Positions 22,615 to 29,717 of a stretch of DNA of 38,170 nt are shown in pieces; position 1 is the first letter of the stretch; each line of letters starts with the position of its first letter. The position numbers and the translations under genes were made by a program. The stretch lies in the NCBI GenBank assembly GCA_003551625.1, contig PUNC01000191.1, forward strand, positions 1-38,170, in the 5' to 3' direction. The DNA is from PVC group bacterium. Lineage in GTDB: Bacteria; Auribacterota; Erginobacteria; Erginobacterales; PUNC01. The notes under the pieces are model-generated. The model was not told the DNA's origin. It saw nothing but the letters and a program-made list of their open reading frames with translations, and made no database searches.

Positions 22615-22922
22615 TTTTAATCGGGAGCGGCGTTGTTAATATTCGCCTTCTCCTATCCGGCTGTTTTGAACTTCCCCCGCCTTGCCGCGGCCGGTTCTTT
22701 ACCGCGCCGCCCCGCTTCCGCTCTTTATTCCTATTTCCGTCCGTATCCGCCGCCGGTGGGGAAGGTAGTAAACAGTCGGGATAACGGCAAAACTCTCAAT
22801 TGTTAAGCTCCCGTCGGGGTGGGAATAATGCCGGTGACAACATCTTCCGGCTGAAATATTCTCACCCGGGAGTAGAAGCGGCCCCACCCGAAAGGTCGTT
22901 CATTATAACGAGGAGAGGAATT
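22615..22922. other. Intergenic region upstream of lrgA
   Basis: It holds promoter site 10 (22775-22829). The first 150 nt after the barrel gene have no clear terminator and no gene. The 156-codon track ORF starts at a TTG inside the ATTGT element and is an N-terminally overextended reading of LrgA. Confidence 0.6.
22775..22829 (+). promoter_or_regulatory. GTCAAT-type promoter, site 10 (lrgAB)
   Basis: GTCGGG at 22775-22780 (only GTC conserved), exactly 18 nt, ATTGT at 22799-22803 and AATAAT at 22824-22829. lrgA starts 93 nt downstream. Confidence 0.5.
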
Positions 22923-23270
22923 ATGCGCTTAATCAAGGGATTGGTAATAATATTCGGCTGCCTTCTGGCGGGTGAATTTCTGGCGGGATACATCCCTCTC
23001 ACTCTTCCGGGCAATGTGATCGGGATGGTACTGCTTTTCGCGGGCCTGTCTTCAGGGATGATCGCGCTGGAGGACGTGGATGCCGCGGGCGAACTTTTCC
23101 TGGACAACCTTATTCTCCTCTTTGTCCCACTCAGCGTGGGCATCATGAGGTACTTCGACCTGCTGGCCGAGGAAATCCTGTCGGTTGTTGTGGTGGGGTT
23201 GGTCGGTTACCTGTTGCTCTTCCTCTTTTCGGGAAAACTCGTTGACCTTCTAAACCGCGGGGATTCTTGA
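22923..23270 (+). CDS. lrgA: CidA/LrgA-family membrane protein
   Basis: The 115-residue protein has about four transmembrane helices. It has the family pattern LIKGLVIIFGCLLAGEFLAGYIPLTLPGNVIGMVLLF, followed by FLDNLILLFVPLSVGIM. LrgA/CidA proteins are holin-like membrane proteins affecting murein hydrolase release and overflow-metabolite transport. GAGGAGAGG just before ATG 22923 defines the start, 41 codons inside the track ORF. lrgB follows after a single base. Confidence 0.92.
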   Translation: MRLIKGLVIIFGCLLAGEFLAGYIPLTLPGNVIGMVLLFAGLSSGMIALEDVDAAGELFLDNLILLFVPLSVGIMRYFDLLAEEILSVVVVGLVGYLLLFLFSGKLVDLLNRGDS

Positions 23271-23271
23271 G

Positions 23272-23967
23272 ATGATCTCGGATTTCATCGCCGATCCGGT
23301 TTTCGGGGTCACCCTGACCCTGGCGGCCTATTTCATCGGGATTATCGTTTATAAAAAAACCGGGAGTATGTATCTGCATCCGATGCTCGTGGCGCTGGTT
23401 CTTATAGCGGCCTTCCTGCTGTTGACGGGCATCGAATACGATACTTATAACCGGGGAGGAGAACTTATCACTTTTCTTCTGGGGCCGGCCACGGTGGCGC
23501 TGGCGATTCCCATGCACAAACACCAAAAGCTTTTAAAAAAGAATGCGGTTGTAATTCTTGCCGGGACCGCCGCCGGGGCGGTAGCGGGTGTTTTGCTCGT
23601 GCTGCTGCTCGGCCTTCTTACGGGAGCGGGGCATCTTTTCAAGATCTCCGTAATTTCCAAGTCGGTGACCACCCCCATTGCCGTGGGTATCACCGACCGG
23701 CTGGGGGGCGCCGCTTCTCTGACCGTAGTCTTTACCATTCTTCACGGCCTTGTCGGCGGAATCTTCGGACCCCGGCTGCTCGACCTGTTGCGCGTCCGTT
23801 CCAGGTTGGCTCGCGGCCTGACTATGGGAATGCTTTCGCACGGGTTGGGAACCGCCCGGGCGCTTGAAGAGAGCGAAATGGAAGGCGCGTTGGCCGGCCT
23901 GGCGATAGGGCTGATGGGCTTTTTTACCGCCCTGGCCGCTCCGCTTCTGATCCAGCTCATTCCGTAG
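23272..23967 (+). CDS. lrgB: LrgB/CidB-family membrane protein
   Basis: The 231-residue multi-pass protein has LrgB signatures: AYFIGIIVYKKTG, LLGPATVALAIPMHKHQKLLKK, SVTTPIAVGITDRLGG and LSHGLGTARALEES. Together with LrgA it forms the antiholin-like or transport pair; in plants and some bacteria the fused homologue moves glycolate/glycerate, and in bacilli pyruvate. Next to LDH and aldolase genes, pyruvate or other overflow-acid transport is a reasonable reading. Its ATG is one base past the lrgA stop. Confidence 0.93.
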   Translation: MISDFIADPVFGVTLTLAAYFIGIIVYKKTGSMYLHPMLVALVLIAAFLLLTGIEYDTYNRGGELITFLLGPATVALAIPMHKHQKLLKKNAVVILAGTAAGAVAGVLLVLLLGLLTGAGHLFKISVISKSVTTPIAVGITDRLGGAASLTVVFTILHGLVGGIFGPRLLDLLRVRSRLARGLTMGMLSHGLGTARALEESEMEGALAGLAIGLMGFFTALAAPLLIQLIP

Positions 23968-24147
23968 GATTCCCCCGCGCTTTTTTCCCTGATGATTTTT
24001 TCGTAGTGCAGCCTTTTTGGCCTGCTATAGTAAGGGCGGGGCTGAAGCCCTGCGCTGTGAAAGATTGGCCGGGCTGATGATCCCGCACCGCGACCGGCGT
24101 TTGAAAAGCTGAACTGTTACAAGGGATTCGATTCCGGGAGAGGCGTT

Positions 24148-24780
24148 ATGAGTGTCGATCTCAGGACCTATGTTCATCTCGACGATCTCCAGCCCCAGGT
24201 GGCCTGTTTCATCGCCACCGTATCCAAGGGGTATATGCCGCTGGAGCGGCAGGCTTCCGTGCTTATTGAGGTAGCGCCCGGAATGCCGATAAACACTATG
24301 ACCGACGTCGCTCTTAAGGCGGCCGATGTTACCCCCGGTATGCAGATTGTGGAACGTTCCTACGGTCTGCTGGAAGTTCATTCCTACGACCGTTCCCAGG
24401 TCGTTGCCGCGGGAGCCGCGATCCTCGATCATTTGAAGTTGCGGGAGGAGGAACGGTATGCTCCCAAGATCACCACCACCCAGACGATCACCGGGATGAC
24501 CGGCTGGCATTCAATGCTGATCAATCGTTTCCGTCACGGCAACTTTATTCACGAACGGACCACTCTTTATGTCCTGGAGGTAGCGCCGGCCGGTTACGCC
24601 GCCCTGGCCGCCAATGAGGCCGAGAAGGCGGCCGAAATCGACATCCTGGAGTTGATCGCTTTCGGCGCCTTCGGACGGGTATATCTCGGCGGGATGGAGG
24701 AGGAGATCGCCCAGGCCTCCCGGCGCGCGATCGACGCCTTGAAGGCGATCTCCGGCCGGCCCAATCCAGTATCCGAATGA
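24148..24780 (+). CDS. Tandem-domain BMC-T microcompartment shell protein (CsoS1D/CcmP-like)
   Basis: The 210-residue protein has two BMC domains. It opens DLRTYVHLDDLQPQVACFI and continues LIEVAPGMPINTMTDVALKAAD, VERSYGLLEVHS, and in the second domain LYVLEVAPAGYAALAANEAEKAA and GAFGRVYLGGMEEEI. This layout closely follows CsoS1D/CcmP-type trimers, which stack into double layers with a gated pore. The Glu-Arg pair in VERSYG corresponds to the pore-gating residues described for CsoS1D. No BMC-H, BMC-P, EutN or cargo enzyme gene lies in the window, so it is a satellite or lone shell gene. GGAGAGG precedes the ATG. Its stop overlaps the next gene's start (ATGA). Confidence 0.9.
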   Translation: MSVDLRTYVHLDDLQPQVACFIATVSKGYMPLERQASVLIEVAPGMPINTMTDVALKAADVTPGMQIVERSYGLLEVHSYDRSQVVAAGAAILDHLKLREEERYAPKITTTQTITGMTGWHSMLINRFRHGNFIHERTTLYVLEVAPAGYAALAANEAEKAAEIDILELIAFGAFGRVYLGGMEEEIAQASRRAIDALKAISGRPNPVSE

Positions 24781-25445
24781 GCCGGCTCCGTATCGGTTTA
24801 TTGCTGGTTCTGGTGGTTCTGCGAATATACTCCGGCTCGGTCTTCTCCCCCTGGGCGGAGAGCGAGCTTCCGCGGCTGTGGCTTTACGACACGCTCTTCT
24901 ACGCCGGTTACCTTCTTTTTTTCTGGTGGGGTGCCGAAGCGCTGCGGCTGATCGTCGTCCGAAGGAGAACCGGCTCGTGGCGGCGGGCGGCGGTTCCGCT
25001 GGCACTGCTGCTGGCCGCGGCCGTCCTGCCGCTGGCCAACTTCGCGCTGCACCGCACCGCCGCGGGCTGGCGGATGCGGGTCGAGCTTTCCGCGCCGTCG
25101 CTCCGCTCCCACAAGGATCCCGTTATCGGCGATCGCCGCCACCGCGCCGGTTGGTTGATCATCGATTCCGTTCGCGCGCCCTGCGGAGACCAGGCGTGGC
25201 TGTGGCTGGGCCGTCCTTTCGGCGGCGGCACGGGGATCAACCTCGCTCTCGTTCACAGCCCGCCCGGCCCGCCGCTCTCCCCCCTGCCCGAAGCGTTCAG
25301 GTTCCGTCGCGTGAACGACCAGTGGTGGATGGCGTATCAGAATCCGCGCGCCTACCGGCGGGGTCGGGGCTATTCGGCGGAGGATTGCGTCGCCGGCATT
25401 GTGGTTGAGACCCACAGGGCGGGTATGCGGTATATCGCCGACTAA
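24777..25445 (+). CDS. Membrane protein of unknown function, coupled to the BMC-T gene
   Basis: The 222-residue protein has three N-terminal hydrophobic helices (IGLLLVLVVLRIYSG, LFYAGYLLFFWWGAEALRLIV, AVPLALLLAAAVLPLANFAL). A soluble domain of about 130 residues follows, ending CVAGIVVETHRAGMRYIAD. The soluble part has beta-strand character (AGWLIIDSVRAPCGDQAWLWLG, VNDQWWMAYQNP). I do not recognise the family. The ATG overlaps the BMC-T stop codon, so the two proteins are probably made in fixed ratio. A membrane tether or export role related to the shell protein is inference only. Confidence 0.7.
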   Translation: MSRLRIGLLLVLVVLRIYSGSVFSPWAESELPRLWLYDTLFYAGYLLFFWWGAEALRLIVVRRRTGSWRRAAVPLALLLAAAVLPLANFALHRTAAGWRMRVELSAPSLRSHKDPVIGDRRHRAGWLIIDSVRAPCGDQAWLWLGRPFGGGTGINLALVHSPPGPPLSPLPEAFRFRRVNDQWWMAYQNPRAYRRGRGYSAEDCVAGIVVETHRAGMRYIAD

Positions 25446-25578
25446 GACGTCTTTCTCCTGTGGGCAGTGTTAGGGGCCGTTCAATACCAGTATCTTCATT
25501 CCTTACTCCTCCGCCGTTTCGGAAATTATCCGGATAGTCCCCCGGCCGATTACCGGTTCTCGTGTTAAAATAAGGCGT

Positions 25579-26757
25579 ATGGAAGCGAAGAGAAGGCTTG
25601 TCACCGCCGTTCTCTTTGGAAACGGTATTACCAGACGCCGGCCCCGGGCGGCCTCGATTTTGATCGCCGTCCTGGCGGCGGCGGCGCTCTCCTGCCGTCC
25701 GGCCGGCTCCACCGAAGCCGCGGCGGATTCCGGAGGGGAGAACGCTCTTCCCCGAGAAGCGATGTTCTACCGGGAATTGAAAGACGGCGCGGTCCGCTGC
25801 GATCTCTGCCCCCGCCGTTGTGTCATCGCCGAAGGCGCGCGGGGATTCTGCCGGGTCCGGGAGAACCGGGAGGGGAAGCTCTACAGCCTGGTCTTCGGCC
25901 GCCCCTGCACGGTTGACGTGGGGCCGATCGAGAAAGCGCCGCTTTACCATTTCATTCCCGGGCACAGCCGTCTCTGCCTGGCCACGGTGAGCTGCAATTT
26001 GCGGTGCCGGCACTGCCACAACTGGCAGATCTCCCAGGCCGGCCCCGGCGAGCGCAGGGAATTCAAGCTTTCACCGGAAGAGATCGTGGAGCGGGCCCTG
26101 AGCCGGGGGCTGACCTCGATCTCGTTTACCTATACCGAGCCGGTCATCTTCTACGAGTATGTTTACGAGATCAGCAAGCTGGCCCAAAAGAGGGGGATCA
26201 AGACCTCGATCGTCTCCAACGGCTACATCAACCCCGCGCCGCTGCGGAGGCTTCTTCCCCACCTTGACGCGGTCAAGATCGACCTGAAGGGATTCACGGA
26301 AGCCTTCTACCGGGAGGTGGCCGCGGCGGAACTCCAACCGGTGCTCGAAACGCTCAAGGTCTTGAAAGAGGAGGGCGCCTTCTTCGAGATCGTCAACCTC
26401 GTCATCCCCACGCTCAACGACGACCCGCGGGACCTCAAGAGGATGTGCGCCTGGATCGCGGAGAACCTGGGAGCGGACGTGCCGGTCCATTTCAGCCGTT
26501 TCTCCCCTTCCTACCGTCTGACCCACCTCCCCCCCACGCCGGTCCGGACCCTGGAGGAGGCGGTGAGAATCGCCGGGGAGGCCGGCCTGAAATACGTCTA
26601 CATCGGCAACGTCCCCGGCCACAGGAATAACAGCACCTTCTGCCCCGGCTGCGGGAAGCGGCTGATCCACCGGGTTCACTTCTCGGTCCTGGAGAACAAT
26701 ATCGAGGGCGGGGAGTGCGGCTTCTGCGGATACGAGGTCGCCGGGGTCTGGAAGTAA
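25579..26757 (+). CDS. amrS: AmmeMemoRadiSam-type radical SAM enzyme (AmrS-like) with export-like N-terminus
   Basis: Residues about 60-392 form a complete AmrS-type protein: FYRELKDGAVRCDLCPRRCVIAEGARGFC, then the radical SAM cluster motif CNLRCRHCHNWQIS. FTYTEPVIFYEYVYEI follows, then a C-terminal zinc-ribbon-like CPGCGKRL...CGFCGYEVAGVW. The family uses SAM and a 4Fe-4S cluster; its substrate with the MEMO and AMMECR1 partners is not settled, and neither partner is in the window. The first 60 residues are unusual: TRRRPRAASILIAVLAAAALSC looks like a twin-arginine or lipoprotein signal ending in a lipobox-like ALSC. The alternative start at residue 62 lacks an RBS, and the RBS at 25579 is itself weak. 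Export of a radical SAM enzyme would be odd. Confidence 0.88.
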   Translation: MEAKRRLVTAVLFGNGITRRRPRAASILIAVLAAAALSCRPAGSTEAAADSGGENALPREAMFYRELKDGAVRCDLCPRRCVIAEGARGFCRVRENREGKLYSLVFGRPCTVDVGPIEKAPLYHFIPGHSRLCLATVSCNLRCRHCHNWQISQAGPGERREFKLSPEEIVERALSRGLTSISFTYTEPVIFYEYVYEISKLAQKRGIKTSIVSNGYINPAPLRRLLPHLDAVKIDLKGFTEAFYREVAAAELQPVLETLKVLKEEGAFFEIVNLVIPTLNDDPRDLKRMCAWIAENLGADVPVHFSRFSPSYRLTHLPPTPVRTLEEAVRIAGEAGLKYVYIGNVPGHRNNSTFCPGCGKRLIHRVHFSVLENNIEGGECGFCGYEVAGVWK

Positions 26758-26812
26758 ATATCCCCGCCGGTCGCGCGGCAAAGCTTATCCGCCGCTGCGC
26801 TTCTTCCCCCGG

Positions 26813-28195
26813 TCAGAAGAGAAAACGGGTGATCTTTCGCAGGACCTTCAAGGGGCTCCGGTAGGGGGGATACCTCAGTTTCAGGTCGAAACGGAACGAC
26901 CTTACCATCACGCTCTTTTTATGGGAGAAGGTCTCGAAACCCGCTTGACCGTGGTAAGCACCCATTCCGCTCTCTCCCACGCCGCCGAAGGGCAGCTCGG
27001 GATTGATGATCTGGGAGACGGTGTCGTTGACGCAGACCGAGCCGGAAGAGGTCTCCCGAAGGACCCTCCGGCGGAGCCGGCGGTCGCGGGAGAATAGGTA
27101 GAGGGCCAGGGGCCGGGGCCGGCCGGCGATCAGGGCCAGGGCCTCCTCGAGATCGCGATAGGCGAGGACCGGGAGGATCGGCCCGAATATCTCCTCCTCC
27201 ATCAGGGGGTGCTCCGTGGAGTCGAGCGGAACCACGGTCGGGGCCAGGTACCGCCGGCTTTCATCCCCCCCGCCGCCGATCACCGGCCGCAAGCCCTGGA
27301 GCATACCGGCCAGGCGGCGGTGGTGATCGCGGTTGACGATCCGGGCGTAGTCGGGGCTCTTTTCCGGTTCGGGACCGTAAAACTCCTCGATCGCCTCCCG
27401 GAGCGCGGCCGTCAGCTCGTCGCGGACCTCCCGGTGGACCAGGAGGTAGTCGGGGGCGACGCAGGTCTGCCCGGCGTTGAAGAACTTGCCCCAGGCGATT
27501 CTCCGGGCGGCGGTCTTGACCGGGATGTCCCGGTCCACCAGGCACGGATTCTTTCCTCCCAGTTCCAGGGTTGCCGGAGTTAAGTTCTCGGCGGCCGCTT
27601 TCAGGACCAGTTTCCCCACGCGCTTCGAACCGGTGTAGAAGATGTAATCGAACTTTTCTCCCAGCAGCTCCCGGGCCGTATCCGACCCGCCTTCCACCGT
27701 TTTCACCAGGCCGGGATCGAAGGTTTCGTGGAGGAGGCGGGCCAGCGCCCGGGAGGAGGCCGGGGCGTTCTCGGAAGGCTTGAGGACCACGCAGTTGCCG
27801 GCGGCCAGGGCGGCCAGGAGTGGGGAGAGCGAGAGCTGGATCGGGTAGTTCCAGGGGGCGATGACCAGGACTACCCCGTAGGGTTCGAAGATAATCCGGC
27901 TGGAGCCCGGCCGGCTGAGCAGCGGGGTCCGGACCCGGCGGGGACGGATCCAGAGGGGGAGGCGCTTGAGAACGTAGTCGATCTCCCGGACCAGCAGGCC
28001 GATTTCGGACAGGTACGCCTCGGCGGCCGGCTTTGCCAGGTCCTCGGCCAGGGCGGCCAGCAGCTCCGGCTCCCGTTCGACCAGGGCCGATCTCAGGGCC
28101 CGCAGCGCCGCCCATCGCTCCGCCGGCGGGCGGGTCTTCCCCGAAGCGAAATACTCTCTCTGTCCGGATATGATTTCGGAAATCCTGTCGGTCAT
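26813..28195 (-). CDS. ALDH3-like aldehyde dehydrogenase, probable apocarotenoid/fatty aldehyde dehydrogenase
   Basis: The 460-residue protein has the ALDH fold: VLVIAPWNYPIQLSLSPL, TGSKRVGKLV, the Glu motif LELGGKNPCLV, and the catalytic Cys in FFNAGQTCVAPDYLLV. NPELPFGGVGESGMGAYHG is also present. The lack of an N-terminal extension and the basic/hydrophobic C-terminus (PPYRSPLKVLRKITRFLF) match the ALDH3 group, whose members oxidise long-chain or membrane-bound aldehydes. It lies 7 nt after the second desaturase gene in the same operon. In staphyloxanthin-type C30 pathways an ALDH converts the terminal carotenoid aldehyde to the acid, which fits this context. Confidence 0.88.
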   Translation of the reverse strand: MTDRISEIISGQREYFASGKTRPPAERWAALRALRSALVEREPELLAALAEDLAKPAAEAYLSEIGLLVREIDYVLKRLPLWIRPRRVRTPLLSRPGSSRIIFEPYGVVLVIAPWNYPIQLSLSPLLAALAAGNCVVLKPSENAPASSRALARLLHETFDPGLVKTVEGGSDTARELLGEKFDYIFYTGSKRVGKLVLKAAAENLTPATLELGGKNPCLVDRDIPVKTAARRIAWGKFFNAGQTCVAPDYLLVHREVRDELTAALREAIEEFYGPEPEKSPDYARIVNRDHHRRLAGMLQGLRPVIGGGGDESRRYLAPTVVPLDSTEHPLMEEEIFGPILPVLAYRDLEEALALIAGRPRPLALYLFSRDRRLRRRVLRETSSGSVCVNDTVSQIINPELPFGGVGESGMGAYHGQAGFETFSHKKSVMVRSFRFDLKLRYPPYRSPLKVLRKITRFLF

Positions 28196-28202
28196 AAAGT
28201 GA

Positions 28203-29717
28203 TCAGCGGCGGGAGTTGATGATGGCGTCCCCGGCCCGCAGGCCGCTCATCAGAACCATCGGCATCCCCCCGCCCGGGTTGACCGACCCCCCGACGAAGT
28301 AGAGGTTGCGGTAGCGGGGGCTGACCTTGGGGGCCTTGAAGCCGGAATTCTTCCGGATGTCGGTCACCGCGCCGTAGATCGAGCCGCCGGTGGAGAGATA
28401 GTTGGCCAGAATATCCTTCGGGGTCCAGACGTGCTCGACCACCGCCGACTTCCGCAGTCCCGCCAGCCCCATCCGTTCCATCTTGTCCAGGACCCGATCC
28501 TTGAGTTCTAGGTAGGCCTCCTCGCCGGGGTTGTGCTCTTCGGACAACGGCGGGATGTGGGGAAGGATCTTGATGTTGTCGCTCCCTTCCGGGCAGACCG
28601 AGGGGTCGGTGCGGGAGGGGGCGACCACGTAGAGGGTCGGATCGTCGGGAATCCGGCCCTCCTCGAAGACGCTGCGAAAATGCTCGCGCTGGTCGGCGGA
28701 GAAAAAGAAGTTGTGGTGGGCCAGTTGCGGGTAGACCCGGTCGGTTCCGAGGTGGATCACCAGCCCGGAACAGGCGGGGCCGAACTTTCTGTTGAGCCGG
28801 CGCAGGTATCTCGGGTCGGGCGGAAGGAGTTCGCGGTGGGCCGGTATCGTCTCCATATTGGAGACCACCCAGTCGCCCTCGATCCGGCTGCCGTCTTCCA
28901 GGATCACCCCCTCGGCCCGCCCGCCGCGGACCGGGATCTTCGCCACCCGGCAGCCGTAGCGCAACTCGACTCCCAGTTCCTTGAGGACCTTCTCCAGCGC
29001 CCGGGCGATCGCGTACATCCCTCCCTCCACGTACCAGAGGCCGAATTCGTATTGGACGTTGGGAAGCATATTCATAAAGGCCGGGGCGCGGAGGGCCGAA
29101 CTCCCGACATACTTGATGAAGAAAGCCATCGTGTCGCGCAGGTGGGGATGGGGGAGCCGCCTGCGGACGGCGGCGTCCATCGTCCTTAAGAAGTCCTGCC
29201 TGAGAATCTGCCGGAGGGGGGCCCGCCGGAGCATCTGGAAGGCGTTATCGGCGGCGGTTTCGAAATAGGCGGCGTTGACGGCGTCGTACTGCCGCTTGGA
29301 ATAATCGAGGAAACGCCGGAAGGGTTCGGTCAGGCCGGGTCCCAGCCGGTCGAGCTGGCGGACGGTTTCTTTGGGGTCGGGGGTGAGGTCAAAGACGGTT
29401 CCGTCCTCGAAAAAGTTGCGCCAGTGGGGGATGACGGGGACGAACTTCAGGTAATCCCGGCGGGTTCGCCCGGCCCGGCGGAAGACCTCGTCGAAAATTT
29501 TGGGGAGCGTGAGGATCGAGGGCCCCATATCGAAAGAGAAGCCCCCGGTCTCAAGAAGGTTGAGCTTTCCCCCGGGCCGGTCGTTCTTCTCGCAGACCGT
29601 GACCCGCCGTCCGGCGCCGGCCAGGGCGCAGGCGGCGGCAAGTCCGCCGAGGCCGGCCCCGATGACGATCGCCCGGCGATTCTCCCCGTCAGCAGTCCCC
29701 CCTCCGGGTCCTCTCAT
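28203..29717 (-). CDS. CrtI/CrtN/CrtP-family carotenoid desaturase or oxidase (second copy)
   Basis: About 504 residues from the ATG at 29717, which overlaps the stop of the upstream desaturase gene (ATGA); the longer track start reads into that gene and is rejected. The N-terminal FAD motif is AIVIGAGLGGLAAACALAGAG, then RPGGKLNLLETGGFSFDMGPSILTLP. The C-terminal flavin segment is NLYFVGGSVNPGGGMPMVLMSG. Such second copies include CrtP-type terminal methyl oxidases as well as desaturases and phytoene dehydrogenases. The neighbouring ALDH favours a terminal oxidase role. The exact reaction cannot be fixed from sequence alone. Confidence 0.87.
   Translation of the reverse strand: MRGPGGGTADGENRRAIVIGAGLGGLAAACALAGAGRRVTVCEKNDRPGGKLNLLETGGFSFDMGPSILTLPKIFDEVFRRAGRTRRDYLKFVPVIPHWRNFFEDGTVFDLTPDPKETVRQLDRLGPGLTEPFRRFLDYSKRQYDAVNAAYFETAADNAFQMLRRAPLRQILRQDFLRTMDAAVRRRLPHPHLRDTMAFFIKYVGSSALRAPAFMNMLPNVQYEFGLWYVEGGMYAIARALEKVLKELGVELRYGCRVAKIPVRGGRAEGVILEDGSRIEGDWVVSNMETIPAHRELLPPDPRYLRRLNRKFGPACSGLVIHLGTDRVYPQLAHHNFFFSADQREHFRSVFEEGRIPDDPTLYVVAPSRTDPSVCPEGSDNIKILPHIPPLSEEHNPGEEAYLELKDRVLDKMERMGLAGLRKSAVVEHVWTPKDILANYLSTGGSIYGAVTDIRKNSGFKAPKVSPRYRNLYFVGGSVNPGGGMPMVLMSGLRAGDAIINSRR

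Noticed and set aside
22800-23270. 156-codon start for LrgA at the TTG in 22800
   Set aside because: The extension reads from inside the promoter site 10 ATTGT. The ATG at 22923 has a strong RBS and gives the normal family length.
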